A stretch of 64,000 bases of DNA from Paracoccaceae bacterium (GTDB taxonomy: Bacteria; Pseudomonadota; Alphaproteobacteria; Rhodobacterales; Rhodobacteraceae), in NCBI GenBank assembly GCA_030697175.1, contig JAUYQR010000011.1, positions 186,001-250,000 of the forward strand, in the 5' to 3' direction. Position 1 is the first letter of the stretch; each line of letters begins with the position of its first letter. The position numbers and the translations under genes are program-made. Under the pieces are notes generated by a model. It had not been told where the DNA came from. It ran no database searches and saw only the letters and a program-made list of their open reading frames with translations. Of this stretch, positions 19,571 to 29,288 are shown in pieces.

Positions 19571-20838
19571 CCACCGGATCCGATGCCATCCTTGAGCGGA
19601 TGATGACGCTGCACCCCAAGGTCATCGACCTGACCTTGGGCCGCGTCGAACGCCTTCTCGCCATCCTAGGCAACCCGGAACGCCGCCTGCCCCCGGTGAT
19701 CCACATCGCCGGCACCAATGGCAAGGGCTCCACCCAGGCGATGATCCGCGCGGGGCTGGAGGCTGCGGGCGACCGCGTCCACGCCTACACCTCGCCCCAC
19801 CTTGCCCGCTTTCACGAACGCATCCGGCTGGCGGGCGACCTGATCTCGGAACCCGCGCTCACCGCACTTCTCGATGAATGCGTCACCGCCAACGGCCCGG
19901 ACGAGATCACGTTTTTCGAAATCACCACCTGCGCCGCCTTCGCAGCCTTCGCCCGCACCCCGGCGGACTGGACATTGCTGGAGGTCGGCCTTGGCGGCAG
20001 GCTTGATGCGACCAACGTCGTCGCAGACCCCCGGCTCACGATCATCACACCCGTCAGCCTCGACCATCAGGCCTTCCTTGGTGACACGGTCGCCGCCATC
20101 GCAGGCGAAAAGGCCGGCATCATCAAGCGCGGCGTCCCGGTCATCGTCGGCCCGCAAACCGACGCGGGCCTCGCCGTGATCGAGGCCAAGGCCGCCCGAA
20201 TGGGCGCCGCCGTCCTCGCCTTCGGCCAGCACTGGCATGTCTCCGAAGATCGCGGCCGCCTGATATTCCAGGACGAAAGCGGCCTTCTCGACCTGCCCCT
20301 CCCCAACCTTCCCGGCCCGCACCAGATCCAGAACGCCGGTGCCGCCATCGCCGCCCTTCGCGCCCTTGGCCGCGACGAGGCGGCGTGCGAGGCCGCCGTC
20401 ACCCGTGCCGTCTGGCCCGCCCGGATGCAACGCCTGCGCCACGGCCCATTGGTTGACGCCGCGCCGAGCGTGGAACTGTGGCTTGACGGCGGCCACAACC
20501 CGGCGGGCGGCGAGGCGATCGCCGCCACCCTCGCCCGGATGTCCGCCCGCGAAACCCACCTCATCTGCGGCATGCTGAACACCAAGGACGTGACCGGCTA
20601 CATGCAACCCCTCGCTCCCCACGTCACCCGCCTCCACGCCGTCACCATCCCCGGCGAAAAGAACACCCTGCCCGCCGAGGTTACCCGCGACGCCGCCCGC
20701 GCCGCCGGCATCGACGCTGCCACCGCGCCGTCGGTGGCTGACGCGCTTGCAACCATCGCCGCACACGCCCCCGAGGCCCGCGTCCTGATCTGCGGCTCGC
20801 TCTACCTCGCCGGAACGGTGCTGCGCGAAAACGGCTGA
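19567..20838 (+). CDS. folC: Bifunctional folylpolyglutamate synthase / dihydrofolate synthase
   Basis: 423-residue Mur-ligase-fold enzyme that adds glutamate to dihydropteroate and folates. The P-loop is HIAGTNGKGSTQAMI (near residue 50) and the omega loop YTSPHLARFHERIRL. The central domain has LLEVGLGGRLDATNVV and TPVSLDHQAFLGDT, and the C-terminal domain LWLDGGHNPAGGEAI. The GTG start overlaps the accD stop (GTGA), indicating coupling. The full catalytic set is present, cytoplasmic. Confidence 0.95.
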   Translation: MTTGSDAILERMMTLHPKVIDLTLGRVERLLAILGNPERRLPPVIHIAGTNGKGSTQAMIRAGLEAAGDRVHAYTSPHLARFHERIRLAGDLISEPALTALLDECVTANGPDEITFFEITTCAAFAAFARTPADWTLLEVGLGGRLDATNVVADPRLTIITPVSLDHQAFLGDTVAAIAGEKAGIIKRGVPVIVGPQTDAGLAVIEAKAARMGAAVLAFGQHWHVSEDRGRLIFQDESGLLDLPLPNLPGPHQIQNAGAAIAALRALGRDEAACEAAVTRAVWPARMQRLRHGPLVDAAPSVELWLDGGHNPAGGEAIAATLARMSARETHLICGMLNTKDVTGYMQPLAPHVTRLHAVTIPGEKNTLPAEVTRDAARAAGIDAATAPSVADALATIAAHAPEARVLICGSLYLAGTVLRENG

Positions 20839-20901
20839 TCGCCTTGATGCAGCCGTAGTTACAAGGGAAACCATGCCAACACATGTGCATGGTGACATTA
20901 C

Positions 20902-21636
20902 ATGAATGAACCGGCGGTCCATTCTGCGTTGGAACAATATCCTGTAGCCCTGTTGGTTGATGGCGAGAATATCAGCGCCAAATGGGCGGAGGGGCTTCTC
21001 AGGGAGGCGCGACATTTCGGAGCACCAACGGTGCGCCGCGTATACGGAAAACTTGAGCACATCGCTGATTGGTCCGACTTCGGATTTCGCCTTCAATCCA
21101 CCCGTCCGGGCAAGAACTCGGCGGACATTTTCCTTGCTGTCGAGGCGATGAGCCTAGCCCTGCGCGAAAGATTCCACACGGTCATATTGGCGTCTTCTGA
21201 CAGGGATTTCAGTTACGTTTCCGAACATCTGAGAGAGTTGGGCCACCATGTTGTCGGGATTGGAGAGGCCAAGTCGCCGCAGAGCTTTCGTACCTCTTGC
21301 TCCGAATTCATCGAACTGATTGAAGCATCTCCGAAGGCACTCAGCGCACCGCTGCTCTCGCAAGACCTGAAACTTCCGGCGACCAAAGTCATACCACTCG
21401 TGCGCGCCATCCTGCCACGATCCAGTCTCAAAGACGGCTGGGCTTACTTGGACTGGATCGAAAAGACGCTAAAAGCGGCAGACTCGACGTTCTCGGCCGC
21501 CACCTACGGGCACCGGACATTTGATGATCTGATCCGCGCCGTGAATTTTTTCCATATTGAACTTGCTGCGAACGGCAAACCTCGGCTTCGTGACCAATCA
21601 AGGACGGTGAAAAGGGTTCAACCGCCTACCCCATAG
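20902..21636 (+). CDS. NYN-domain RNase-like protein with LOTUS/OST-HTH domain
   Basis: 244-residue protein. Residues 12-150 form a NYN/PIN-like domain with acidic residues in LLVDGENIS, NSADIFLAVEA and ILASSDRDFSYV, the usual metal-binding set of this nuclease fold. Residues ~165-235 (KVIPLVRAILPRSSLKDGWA to SAATYGHRTFDDLIRAVNFF) resemble a LOTUS/OST-HTH RNA-binding domain. Such proteins are predicted RNases; the bacterial targets are not known to me. Base composition is lower in GC than adjacent genes, suggesting acquisition. Its 3' end overlaps the convergent TetR gene by 19 bases. Confidence 0.85.
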   Translation: MNEPAVHSALEQYPVALLVDGENISAKWAEGLLREARHFGAPTVRRVYGKLEHIADWSDFGFRLQSTRPGKNSADIFLAVEAMSLALRERFHTVILASSDRDFSYVSEHLRELGHHVVGIGEAKSPQSFRTSCSEFIELIEASPKALSAPLLSQDLKLPATKVIPLVRAILPRSSLKDGWAYLDWIEKTLKAADSTFSAATYGHRTFDDLIRAVNFFHIELAANGKPRLRDQSRTVKRVQPPTP

Positions 21637-22244
21637 CGCGCCAGAAACATGTCCACCGCGCCCTGCACACTGCGCTGCACGTCACTGGGCTTGACCGACA
21701 TTTCAATGCCGAAGATCAGCTTTTCATGCACGCCCGCCTTGCACAATTGCGCAAACTGGTCGGCCGCCAGATGCAGATCATCAATCCTGAGCGTGCCGTT
21801 TTCGACGTAACATCCCAGATGATGCACCAGTCGCGCATGAATAAGCCCCGGCCCGTAATCATGGAACTCGCGCCCAAGGCCGGGGAACCGCTCGCCCTCG
21901 CCCACCACGATGCGGAACATCCGCTGGCCGAACTCTGACGTCAGAAACTGCACGATCCGCTCGGCCGCGATGGTCAGCGCCATCCGCACCGGAACCTCGC
22001 CCCCCACGGCGGCCTCCGCTTCCTCGGCCTGACGCTGGCACTCGCACCGCGCCACCTCCAGGAACAGAAGCTGCTTGTCGGGGAAATAGGCGTAGATCGT
22101 CGCCTTGCTGACCGCCGCTTCACGCGCGATGTCATCAACCGATGCGCGCTCAAACCCGTCGCGCAGAAACACCGTCCGGGCACCTTCCAGCACCTGATCG
22201 TATTTCCGCCCGCGACGGGCAACAGGTTGTGCGGCTGCGGTCAT
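21618..22244 (-). CDS. TetR/AcrR family transcriptional regulator
   Basis: 208-residue repressor. The N-terminal HTH (QVLEGARTVFLRDGFERASV, then DDIAREAAVSKATIYAYFP) is textbook TetR, followed by FPDKQLLFLEVARCECQRQ and an all-helical C-terminal ligand domain of the TetR_C_33-like type (FGQRMFRIVVGEGERFPGLG). It starts at ATG 22244. It is divergent from mbfA across a 167-bp gap, so it might act on that promoter, but the candidate Irr box there suggests another regulator for mbfA. The 3' end overlaps the NYN gene by 19 bases. Confidence 0.9.
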   Translation of the reverse strand: MTAAAQPVARRGRKYDQVLEGARTVFLRDGFERASVDDIAREAAVSKATIYAYFPDKQLLFLEVARCECQRQAEEAEAAVGGEVPVRMALTIAAERIVQFLTSEFGQRMFRIVVGEGERFPGLGREFHDYGPGLIHARLVHHLGCYVENGTLRIDDLHLAADQFAQLCKAGVHEKLIFGIEMSVKPSDVQRSVQGAVDMFLARYGVGG

Positions 22245-22356
22245 CTTGTCCCCCGCCTTCGACCATACGGCAGCCAGGGCAGGTGCGGCAAGCAATCCGG
22301 TTGGCCTGGCCGCTCACCGACGGTGCAAGCCCGGCTCATCTGCCGCGCCGCAGCCC

Positions 22357-22397
22357 TTGCTGTTCGCTGGCTCTCTGCTACATTAGAATCATTCCAA
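22357..22397 (+). promoter_or_regulatory. mbfA promoter with candidate Irr (ICE) operator
   Basis: -35 TTGCTG (22357-22362), a 16-base spacer, and -10 TACATT (22379-22384). Overlapping the -10 and start region is TTAGAA-TCA-TTCCAA (22383-22397), a 6-3-6 inverted repeat with one mismatch. It resembles the iron-control element TTTAGAA-N3-TTCTAAA bound by Irr upstream of mbfA in Rhizobiales. The position over the start site fits repression. Confidence 0.6.
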
Positions 22398-22411
22398 GAA
22401 GGATCGTCGCG

Positions 22412-23389
22412 ATGCTCTCGTCCCTCGTTTCCCGGCGCCGTTTTGCCGACCTGTCCGAACAGGAAATTCTTGCGCTCGCGATCTCGTCGGAGGAAGACGA
22501 TGCCCGCATCTACCGCAGCTATGCCGAACGCCTGCGGGCGGACTACCCGGCCTCCGCCAAGGTGTTCGACGGCATGGCGGTGGAGGAGGACGGCCACCGC
22601 CAGCGTCTGATCGACCTTCACCGTGCCCGCTTTGGCGATGTGATCCCACTGATCCGGCGCGAACATGTGGCAGGCTTTTACGCCCGCCGCCCGGTCTGGC
22701 TGGCCCAGACCCTCAGCCTTGACACGATCCGGGGCGAGGCGCAGACGATGGAAAAGGCGGCGGGCGATTTCTACCAGCGTGCCGCCGCGCGAACCTCCGA
22801 TGCGGCCACGCGCAAGTTGCTGGGTGATCTGGCGGCGGCCGAGGCGGGCCATGAACGCCACGCTGAGCATCTGGAAGACAAACACCTGACCGACGAGGCG
22901 CGGGGCAGCGAGGATCAGGCCGCCAAGCGGCAGTTCATCCTGACGTGGGTGCAGCCGGGGCTGGCGGGGTTGATGGACGGCTCGGTCTCCACCCTCGCGC
23001 CGATCTTTGCCACCGCCTTTGCCACGCAGGACACCTGGACCACCTTTCTTGTCGGCAGCGCCGCCTCGGTCGGGGCCGGCATCTCGATGGGGTTCACCGA
23101 GGCGGCGCATGATGACGGCGTCCTCTCCGGGCGGGGCAGCCCGTGGAAGCGGGGGCTGGCGTCGGGCGTGATGACCACGATCGGCGGCATGGGGCACGCC
23201 CTGCCTTACCTGATCCCCGATTTCTGGACCGCGACGACGATCGCGATGGTGGTCGTATTCGTGGAGCTGTGGGCCATCGCCTGGATCCAGAACCGCTTCA
23301 TGGAGACGCCGTTCCTGAGGGCTGCCTTGCAGGTGGTTCTGGGCGGCGCGCTGGTCTTTGCGGCGGGGGCGCTGATCGGCGGCGGATAA
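22412..23389 (+). CDS. mbfA: Membrane-bound ferritin-like iron exporter MbfA (erythrin-VIT1 fusion)
   Basis: 325-residue fusion. Residues ~15-165 are a rubrerythrin-like four-helix domain with metal ligands in SSEEDDARIY, VEEDGHRQRL and AEAGHERHAEH. Residues ~175-325 are a VIT1/CCC1-type membrane domain with GLMDGSVSTLAPIFATAFAT and about five helices. In Agrobacterium and Bradyrhizobium MbfA exports iron and is repressed by Irr when iron is scarce. The ATG at 22412 lies 15 bases after the candidate Irr box. It is a single gene ended by the convergent-gap palindrome. Confidence 0.92.
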   Translation: MLSSLVSRRRFADLSEQEILALAISSEEDDARIYRSYAERLRADYPASAKVFDGMAVEEDGHRQRLIDLHRARFGDVIPLIRREHVAGFYARRPVWLAQTLSLDTIRGEAQTMEKAAGDFYQRAAARTSDAATRKLLGDLAAAEAGHERHAEHLEDKHLTDEARGSEDQAAKRQFILTWVQPGLAGLMDGSVSTLAPIFATAFATQDTWTTFLVGSAASVGAGISMGFTEAAHDDGVLSGRGSPWKRGLASGVMTTIGGMGHALPYLIPDFWTATTIAMVVVFVELWAIAWIQNRFMETPFLRAALQVVLGGALVFAAGALIGGG

Positions 23390-23410
23390 GGTGTCCCACG
23401 GTGGGACACC
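23390..23410. repeat. Convergent-gap palindrome, copy 2
   Basis: GGTGTCCCA-CGG-TGGGACACC, nine-base arms, beginning directly after the mbfA stop and facing the end of convergent patD. The outer G-G-T-G/C-A-C-C pairs differ from copy 3 but remain complementary. Confidence 0.9.
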
Positions 23411-23497
23411 TTGGCCGATCATTTCAAATCAACGACTTGCGGTTTACCGTTAGGGAGTTGTCAATGGTTGCGCGACGCGCCTGACCTGGCCGGGCGC

Positions 23498-24940
23498 CTA
23501 GCCGTGTTTCACCATCACATGCCGCACGACGGTATAATCCTCCAGCGCATAGGCGCTCATGTCCTTGCCGTAGCCGCTTTGCTTCAACCCGCCATGCGGC
23601 ATCTCGTTCACCAGCATGAAATGCGTGTTGATCCAGGTGCAGCCGTAGCGCAGCCGCGCCGCCGTTGCCATCGCGCGGCCCACATCGCGGGTCCAGACCG
23701 AGGACGCGAGCCCATAGTCGCTGTCGTTGGCCCAGCCCACCGCCTGATCCACGTCGGAAAACGGCGTGATCGAGACGACCGGGCCGAACACCTCGCGCCG
23801 CACGATCTCGTCTTCCTGCCGCGCACCGGCAACGACGGTGGGGCGGTAGTAAAAGCCGTCCGTCATCACCTCGCCGCCTGCCGTCACCTCGATATGCGGC
23901 AACTCTCGGGCGCGGTTGACGAAGCTGGCCACCCGGTCGCGCTGACGCAGCGAGATCAGCGGGCCGATCTCGTTGGTGGTGTCATCCTCGGCCCCGAGGG
24001 TGATCGACGACACGGCAGAGGAGAGGTCCGCCACCAGACGGTCATAGACCTTTTTCCCGGCATAAATCCGGCAGGCGGCGGTGCAATCCTGCCCGGCGTT
24101 GTAATAGCCGAAGGCGCGCAGCCCATCGACGACCTCGGAAACATCGGCATCGTCGAACACCAGAACCGGGGCCTTGCCGCCCAGTTCCAGATGCGTGCGC
24201 TTCACCGTCTTGGCCGCCGCATCCAGCATCTTCTTGCCCGTCGCCACGTCGCCGGTCAGGGAAATCATGTCCACGCCGGGGTGGTTGATCAGGTAGCTGC
24301 CGACCGTATGCCCGCGCCCGGTAATCACCGAAACCACGCCTTCGGGCAGTTCGTCCGCCAGAATACGCGCCATCTTCAGCGCGGTCAGCGGCGTCTGTTC
24401 CGAGGGTTTGAACACCACCGTATTGCCGCCCCCGATGGATGGCCCCAGCTTCCATGCCATCATCATCAACGGGTAGTTCCACGGCGCGATCGAGGCGATG
24501 ACACCCACCGGATCGCGCCGGATCATCGAGGTATGGCCCGCCATGTATTCCCCCGCCAGGGCACCGGTCTGGCAGCGCACGGCCCCGGCAAAAAAGCGGT
24601 AGCAATCGACGATGGCGGGAAGTTCGTCGTTCCGCGCGGCGTTGATCGGCTTGCCGCAGTTCAACGCCTCCAGCCGGGCGAATTCATCGGCCTCGGCCTC
24701 GATCCGGTCCGCGATGCGGAGGAGCGCTGCGGAGCGTTCGGCGGGCGTGGTGCGCGACCAGCCCTCGAACGCCTTTCTCGCGGCGGCCACGGCGCGGTCA
24801 ACCTGCGCGTTCGATGCCTCTGGCACCTCCAGGATCAACCCGCCGGTGCGGGGATTCAGGATCTGCTCGCGCGCCTCTTGCCCCGCCTCGAAGGCAGAGC
24901 CGATCAGAAGCGCGGTGTCGATGGTGGTCAGGGTGTCCAT
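23498..24940 (-). CDS. patD: Gamma-aminobutyraldehyde dehydrogenase
   Basis: 480-residue NAD-dependent aldehyde dehydrogenase, oxidising 4-aminobutanal from putrescine to GABA. Catalytic Glu lies in [12 protein letters not shown] (near residue 250) and catalytic Cys in [11 protein letters not shown] (near 285). The cofactor segment is [19 protein letters not shown]. The final gene of a ydcSTUV-patD arrangement that matches the E. coli ydcSTUVW operon in content and order supports the aminobutyraldehyde call over betaine aldehyde. The start at 24940 lies 12 bases after the stop of ydcV. Confidence 0.87.
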   Translation of the reverse strand: MDTLTTIDTALLIGSAFEAGQEAREQILNPRTGGLILEVPEASNAQVDRAVAAARKAFEGWSRTTPAERSAALLRIADRIEAEADEFARLEALNCGKPINAARNDELPAIVDCYRFFAGAVRCQTGALAGEYMAGHTSMIRRDPVGVIASIAPWNYPLMMMAWKLGPSIGGGNTVVFKPSEQTPLTALKMARILADELPEGVVSVITGRGHTVGSYLINHPGVDMISLTGDVATGKKMLDAAAKTVKRTHLELGGKAPVLVFDDADVSEVVDGLRAFGYYNAGQDCTAACRIYAGKKVYDRLVADLSSAVSSITLGAEDDTTNEIGPLISLRQRDRVASFVNRARELPHIEVTAGGEVMTDGFYYRPTVVAGARQEDEIVRREVFGPVVSITPFSDVDQAVGWANDSDYGLASSVWTRDVGRAMATAARLRYGCTWINTHFMLVNEMPHGGLKQSGYGKDMSAYALEDYTVVRHVMVKHG

Positions 24941-24952
24941 CAGGATCTCTCC

Positions 24953-25765
24953 TTATTTGCCGCCGCCAGCGGTTTCAGACCCGCCGCGGGTGAGGTAGTA
25001 GGCGATGAGAATGGGGAAGAAGGTCGCCGCAAACACCACGATGGCGACCACGTTGGTCACCGGGCGCTGGCGTGGACGGATCAGCTCGTCCAGCATCCAG
25101 ATCGGCAGGGTTTTCGCATCAACCCCGGTGCCTGCGGTGAAGGTGGTGACGATCACCTCGTCGAAGGACAGCGCGAAGGCCAGCATCCCGCCCGCCAGCA
25201 GCGCCGATCCGAGGTTCGGCAGCAGGATATGGCGGAAGGTCTGGAACGCATTTGCGCCAAGGTCGGCCGAGGCTTCCAAGACCCCGCCCGACAGCCGGCG
25301 AAACCGCGCCACGGCGTTGTTGTAGACGATCACGATGCAGAAGGTCGCGTGACCCAACATGATCGTCCACATCGAAAACGGGATATCCATGATCGAAAAC
25401 GCCGAACGCAGCGACATGCCGGTGATGATGCCGGGAAGGGCTATCGGCAGGATGATCAGAAGCGAAATCTGTTCGCGCCCGAAGAATTTCGCCCGCGACA
25501 TCGCGGCGGCAACCAGCGTGCCGAGGATCATCGCCAGCAGCGTGGCGATTGTGGCGACCTTGAGCGAAAGCCAGAGAGGCGGCCAGATATCCTCGCGGTT
25601 CCACGCGACGGCGAACCACTGGGTGGTCAGCCCGGGGGGCGGGAACTGGTAGGTGCGTTCCTCGGTGGTGAAGGCGTAAAGGAAGATCAACAGGATCGGC
25701 AGGTGCAGGAACAAGAGCCCGCCGATGGCCGCAATCTTCAACCCGATGGAAGCCTCAGAGCGCAT
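24953..25765 (-). CDS. ydcV: Polyamine ABC transporter permease, YdcV/PotI type
   Basis: 270-residue inner-membrane permease with six predicted helices. The first is [22 protein letters not shown]. The EAA loop that contacts the ATPase is [20 protein letters not shown] (near residue 170). It starts 11 bases inside the end of ydcU, so the two permeases are coupled. It forms the membrane pore with YdcU for putrescine-like substrates brought by YdcS. Confidence 0.92.
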   Translation of the reverse strand: MRSEASIGLKIAAIGGLLFLHLPILLIFLYAFTTEERTYQFPPPGLTTQWFAVAWNREDIWPPLWLSLKVATIATLLAMILGTLVAAAMSRAKFFGREQISLLIILPIALPGIITGMSLRSAFSIMDIPFSMWTIMLGHATFCIVIVYNNAVARFRRLSGGVLEASADLGANAFQTFRHILLPNLGSALLAGGMLAFALSFDEVIVTTFTAGTGVDAKTLPIWMLDELIRPRQRPVTNVVAIVVFAATFFPILIAYYLTRGGSETAGGGK

Positions 25766-26693
25766 CGAACGCCCCCGCTCGCTTGGCCAGCATCAGGTAG
25801 ATCACCATGATGACGATCGGCACGACCGCAAAGGCCGCCGCCAGCGGGATGTTCCCCGCGGTGCCCTGCTGCTGGTAGACCGCAAGCCCGATGAAGCGGG
25901 CCGAAGTGCCGACGATCTGCGGGATGATGTAATCGCCCATCGTCAGCGAAAAGGTGAAGATCGACCCGGCGATCACCCCCGGCAGGGCCAGCGGCAGGAT
26001 CACCGTGCGCAAGGTCTGGCGGCGGGTGGCGCCAAGGTCGGCCGAGGCTTCCAGCATCGAGGTCGGCACCCGTTCCAGCGACGCCTGCATCGGCAGGATC
26101 ATGTAGGGCAGCCAGACGTAGACGAAGACAAGGAAGGTGCCGATGTAGCTGGTGGAAAGCGACGATCCGCCAAGGCCGGGGATCGACAGAAGGCCGGAGA
26201 TCAGAAAGCCGGTGCCGGTGGCATCGGTGGCCCAGGTCAGGATGCCCTCTTTCGCGAGGATCAGTTTCCAGGCGTAGACCTTGACCAGATAGCTCGACCA
26301 CAGCGGCAGCATGACGCCAAGGTAGAAGGCGGCCTTCCAGCGGCCCTTGGCATAGCGGGCGGCGTAATAGGCGATCGGGAAGGCAAGCACGGCGCAGGCG
26401 ATGGTGACGGCCGCCGCCATCAGGATGGTGCGCAGGATGATGTCGAGGTTCTGCGCGCGGAACAGCTCGGCGTAGGTTTTCAGGGTGAATTCCTCTTTCA
26501 CCACGCCGGAAAATTCGTCGATCGCGTAGAAGGATTGCAGGAGGAGAGCGGCAAGCGAGCCAAGGTAGATCACTCCGAGCCACAGCAGCGGCGGGGTGAT
26601 GAGGAGAACGAGGAGGAGGTTGGGCCTGCGCCAGAAAAGGCCGGTCAAACGGTCAGGGAGCCCGCGGCCGGGCAGGATCGCGGGGGCGGTCAT
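25755..26693 (-). CDS. ydcU: Polyamine ABC transporter permease, YdcU/PotH type
   Basis: 312-residue permease with six helices. The first is [19 protein letters not shown]. The EAA motif is [20 protein letters not shown] (near residue 220). PotH-family features include a periplasmic loop with [20 protein letters not shown]. It overlaps ydcV by 11 bases and is 67 bases downstream of ydcT, separated from it by one copy of the GGATATTT repeat in antisense orientation. Confidence 0.92.
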   Translation of the reverse strand: MTAPAILPGRGLPDRLTGLFWRRPNLLLVLLITPPLLWLGVIYLGSLAALLLQSFYAIDEFSGVVKEEFTLKTYAELFRAQNLDIILRTILMAAAVTIACAVLAFPIAYYAARYAKGRWKAAFYLGVMLPLWSSYLVKVYAWKLILAKEGILTWATDATGTGFLISGLLSIPGLGGSSLSTSYIGTFLVFVYVWLPYMILPMQASLERVPTSMLEASADLGATRRQTLRTVILPLALPGVIAGSIFTFSLTMGDYIIPQIVGTSARFIGLAVYQQQGTAGNIPLAAAFAVVPIVIMVIYLMLAKRAGAFDAL

Positions 26694-26714
26694 GCGGCGC
26701 GCCTGGCGCGGCGG

Positions 26715-26753
26715 TGGGAGCCTCCGGCGGGGATATTTGGGAACAGAAGAAAG
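26715..26753 (+). repeat. GGATATTT intergenic repeat, copy b (short form)
   Basis: Read on the plus strand: GGGAGCCTCCGGCGG then GGATATTTGGGAACAGAAGA. It has the conserved tail of the family but not the full TTTCACA-loop hairpin; GGAG...CTCC can form a small stem. It lies in the ydcT-ydcU gap, antisense to the operon. Confidence 0.7.
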
Positions 26754-26760
26754 CGCTGGG

Positions 26761-27747
26761 TCATGATGCGGCCATCAGGTGCAGCGCCGAGGGGTCGAAG
26801 GCGATGGCGGTGGTCTGGCCTTCGGACGGCAGGGGCTGGCCTGCGGGGACGAGGGCGGCAAGTTCGGTGCCGTTCGCATCAAGGACGACGCGGGTGGCCG
26901 AGCCGAGGTAGCGCAGCGCGGTGACGGTGCCGGTGACCGGGCCGGTCGCGGCAAGGCGGGTCGCTTCGGGGCGCAGGCTTGCCCATTCGGCCGGGCCGCC
27001 CAGCGCACGGGTCATTTCGGGCGGCAGGACGTTGGAGGAGCCGACGAAATCGGCGACAAAACGGGTGGCCGGGCGGTCGTAGATATCCTGCGGGGTGCCG
27101 ATCTGGGCGATGCGGCCTTCGTTGAAGACGGCAAGGCTGTCGGCCATCGACAAGGCCTCGTTCTGGTCGTGGGTGACGAAGACGAAGGTGATGCCAAGGC
27201 GCTGTTGCAGGGATTTCAGCTCGTCCTGCATCGCCTCGCGCAGTTTCAGGTCAAGCGCGCCCAAGGGTTCGTCGAGCAAGAGCACGCGCGGTTCGTTGAC
27301 CAGCGCCCGCGCCAGCGCCACCCGCTGCCGCTGGCCACCGGACAGTTGGCCCGGCTTGCGGTCGCCGTAGCCGTCAAGTTTGACCAGCGCCAGCATCTCG
27401 TCGGCCTTGGCATAGCGCGCGGCGCGGGCGGCGCCCTTGACCATCAGCCCGTAGGCCACGTTGTCGCGCACGTTCATGTGCGGGAAAAGCGCGTAGTCCT
27501 GAAACACCGTGTTGACGTTGCGCAGGTGCGGCGGGGTGTTCGACACATCTTCCCCGAAGATGCGGATCGCACCGCCGGTGGGCTTTTCAAACCCCGAGAT
27601 CAGCCGCAGGCAGGTGGTCTTGCCAGACCCGGACGGGCCGAGCATCGCAAAGAAGCTGCCCTCGGCAATGGTCAGATCAACACCGTCAACGGCACGGACC
27701 TGACCGAAGTGACGGGAGACGTTCTGGAATTCGACAGCAACGGTCAT
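26761..27747 (-). CDS. ydcT: Polyamine ABC transporter ATP-binding protein, YdcT/PotA type
   Basis: 328-residue ATPase. Walker [10 protein letters not shown] (near residue 37), Q-loop [11 protein letters not shown], signature [16 protein letters not shown], Walker [14 protein letters not shown] and the switch His in [12 protein letters not shown] are all present. A C-terminal TOBE-type regulatory domain (about 255-325) follows. It powers uptake through YdcU/YdcV. It is separated from ydcS by a C-rich/G-rich palindrome. Confidence 0.94.
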   Translation of the reverse strand: MTVAVEFQNVSRHFGQVRAVDGVDLTIAEGSFFAMLGPSGSGKTTCLRLISGFEKPTGGAIRIFGEDVSNTPPHLRNVNTVFQDYALFPHMNVRDNVAYGLMVKGAARAARYAKADEMLALVKLDGYGDRKPGQLSGGQRQRVALARALVNEPRVLLLDEPLGALDLKLREAMQDELKSLQQRLGITFVFVTHDQNEALSMADSLAVFNEGRIAQIGTPQDIYDRPATRFVADFVGSSNVLPPEMTRALGGPAEWASLRPEATRLAATGPVTGTVTALRYLGSATRVVLDANGTELAALVPAGQPLPSEGQTTAIAFDPSALHLMAAS

Positions 27748-27773
27748 GCGAAGGAATATGCCAATGAAGGGGC

Positions 27774-27815
27774 TCCCCCCTCCCCCTCCCTCCCCCGCGA
27801 GGGGAGAGGGAGGGG
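27774..27815 (-). repeat. C-rich/G-rich palindromic repeat R1 (G-quadruplex pattern)
   Basis: Inverted repeat between ydcS and ydcT. The minus (coding) strand carries the runs GGGGG-A-GGG-A-GGGGG-A-GGGGGG. The C-rich arm can pair with the first G-runs to form a hairpin. Located 69 bases after the ydcS stop, it may cap the abundant binding-protein message. Confidence 0.75.
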
Positions 27816-27884
27816 CAGAGGCCAGCCGCAGGTGCAGTGGTCAGGGCAGAGGGCGGGGCGTTGGTCGCCCCGCCAGAAGGCGGC

Positions 27885-29042
27885 TTACCGCCCGCCGATC
27901 ACGCCGATGTAATCGGACACCCAGCGGTAGTAAGGCACGCAGGCACCTTCACCCTGGCTGCAGTTCGACACCGGAGTGGTCCAGAACCGGATCTTTTCAA
28001 AGTCGTCCATGCCGTTCGTGGTGCAGCCTTCCGCCGTCTGCATCCCGCGCCCGTCGGTGCAGGCCGCCGGAACCGCAGGGTTGGCACCGAACCACACCGA
28101 CAGGTCGGATTGCAGGTTCGAGGCCAGCGAATGTTCCATCCAGAGGTAGGAGCAGTTCGGGTTGGCGCTGTCGACATGCATCATCGTGGTGTCGGCCCAG
28201 CCGGTGGCGCCTTCCTGCGGGATCGTCGAGGCGATCGGCTGCCCGTCGGCCTTCAGCAGGTTCACCTGGAACGGCCACGACCCGGAGGCAACCACACCTT
28301 CGTTCTTGAAATCGTCCATCTGGATGAAGGCGTCGTGCCAGTAGCGGCTGGTCAGCTCGCGCTGGACGCGCAACAGGTCAAGCGCCGCCTTGTACTGGTC
28401 TTCGTTCAGCTCGTAAGGCGAGGTGATGCCCAGTTCCGGCTTGTGGAACATCAGGTATTGCGCCGCATCCGCCACATGGATCGGGCCGTCATAGGCCTGC
28501 ACGCGCCCCTTGTTCGACTTGCCGTCGGGCAGGGTCATTTCCTCGAACACCACGTTCCACGAGGTCGGCGGTTCCTTGAACACCTCGGTGTTGTACATCA
28601 GCACGTTCGGCCCCCACATGTAGGGCACGCCGTAATGCACGCCATCAACGGTGTGCCACGGCGCGTTCTGCAGGCGCTCGTCGACGGTTTTCCACGACGG
28701 GACCAGGTCGATGTTGATCGGCTGCACCCGGTCGCCTGCGATCAGGCGCAGGCTGGCGTCACCCGACGCGGTGACAAGGTCGAACCCGCCTTCGTTCATC
28801 AGCGCGACCATCTCGTCCGAGGTGTTCGCCGTCTTGACGTTGACCTTGCAGCCCGACGCCGCCTCGAACTTGGTCACCCAGTCGAACGCCTTGTCGGTTT
28901 CGCCGCGCTCGATATAGCCGGCCCAGGCGACGATGTTGACCTGACCCTCCGGCGCGCCGATTTCGGTGACTTGCGCCAGCACCGGGGTGACGGCGGTCAG
29001 CAGGGCAAGTGTCGTGGTACCCAAGAGTTTGAGACGTTGCAT
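27885..29042 (-). CDS. ydcS: Polyamine ABC transporter substrate-binding protein, YdcS/PotD type
   Basis: 385-residue periplasmic receptor. The Sec signal peptide MQRLKLLGTTTLALLTAVTP is cut near VLA-QV. The mature domain begins VNIVAWAGYIERGETDKAFDW and has PotD-like features (FDLVTASGDASLRLI, GVPYMWGPNVLMYNTEVF). Five or more cysteines in the C-terminal third (SNCSQGEGAC, CTDGRG, GCTTNG) suggest disulphides after export. It is the first gene of the ydcSTUV-patD operon and the promoter must lie in the 246-bp gap to the divergent glycosyltransferase. The exact substrate (putrescine or another diamine) is inferred from context. Confidence 0.92.
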   Translation of the reverse strand: MQRLKLLGTTTLALLTAVTPVLAQVTEIGAPEGQVNIVAWAGYIERGETDKAFDWVTKFEAASGCKVNVKTANTSDEMVALMNEGGFDLVTASGDASLRLIAGDRVQPINIDLVPSWKTVDERLQNAPWHTVDGVHYGVPYMWGPNVLMYNTEVFKEPPTSWNVVFEEMTLPDGKSNKGRVQAYDGPIHVADAAQYLMFHKPELGITSPYELNEDQYKAALDLLRVQRELTSRYWHDAFIQMDDFKNEGVVASGSWPFQVNLLKADGQPIASTIPQEGATGWADTTMMHVDSANPNCSYLWMEHSLASNLQSDLSVWFGANPAVPAACTDGRGMQTAEGCTTNGMDDFEKIRFWTTPVSNCSQGEGACVPYYRWVSDYIGVIGGR

Positions 29043-29288
29043 TTGGAGGCTCCCGTTGGTTGCCCCTGCGGCTGTCGCAAGGGGTCCGGTTCTCGGACTT
29101 GGCGACAGGGTAATGGCTGGCTGCGCTTTCGCAATAACAAAAGGCAGAAGCTACCCATCGGTTTTGCCGATATGTGGCCCTGGCTGGCTTCGATTCCGCT
29201 TGCTGCAACGCAGGCGGCGGATAAGACTGCGCTCCGGGTGAGCCTGCCGACAGGCGCCCGCCCGATTGGCCAAGGCAGCAGAGCAGAC

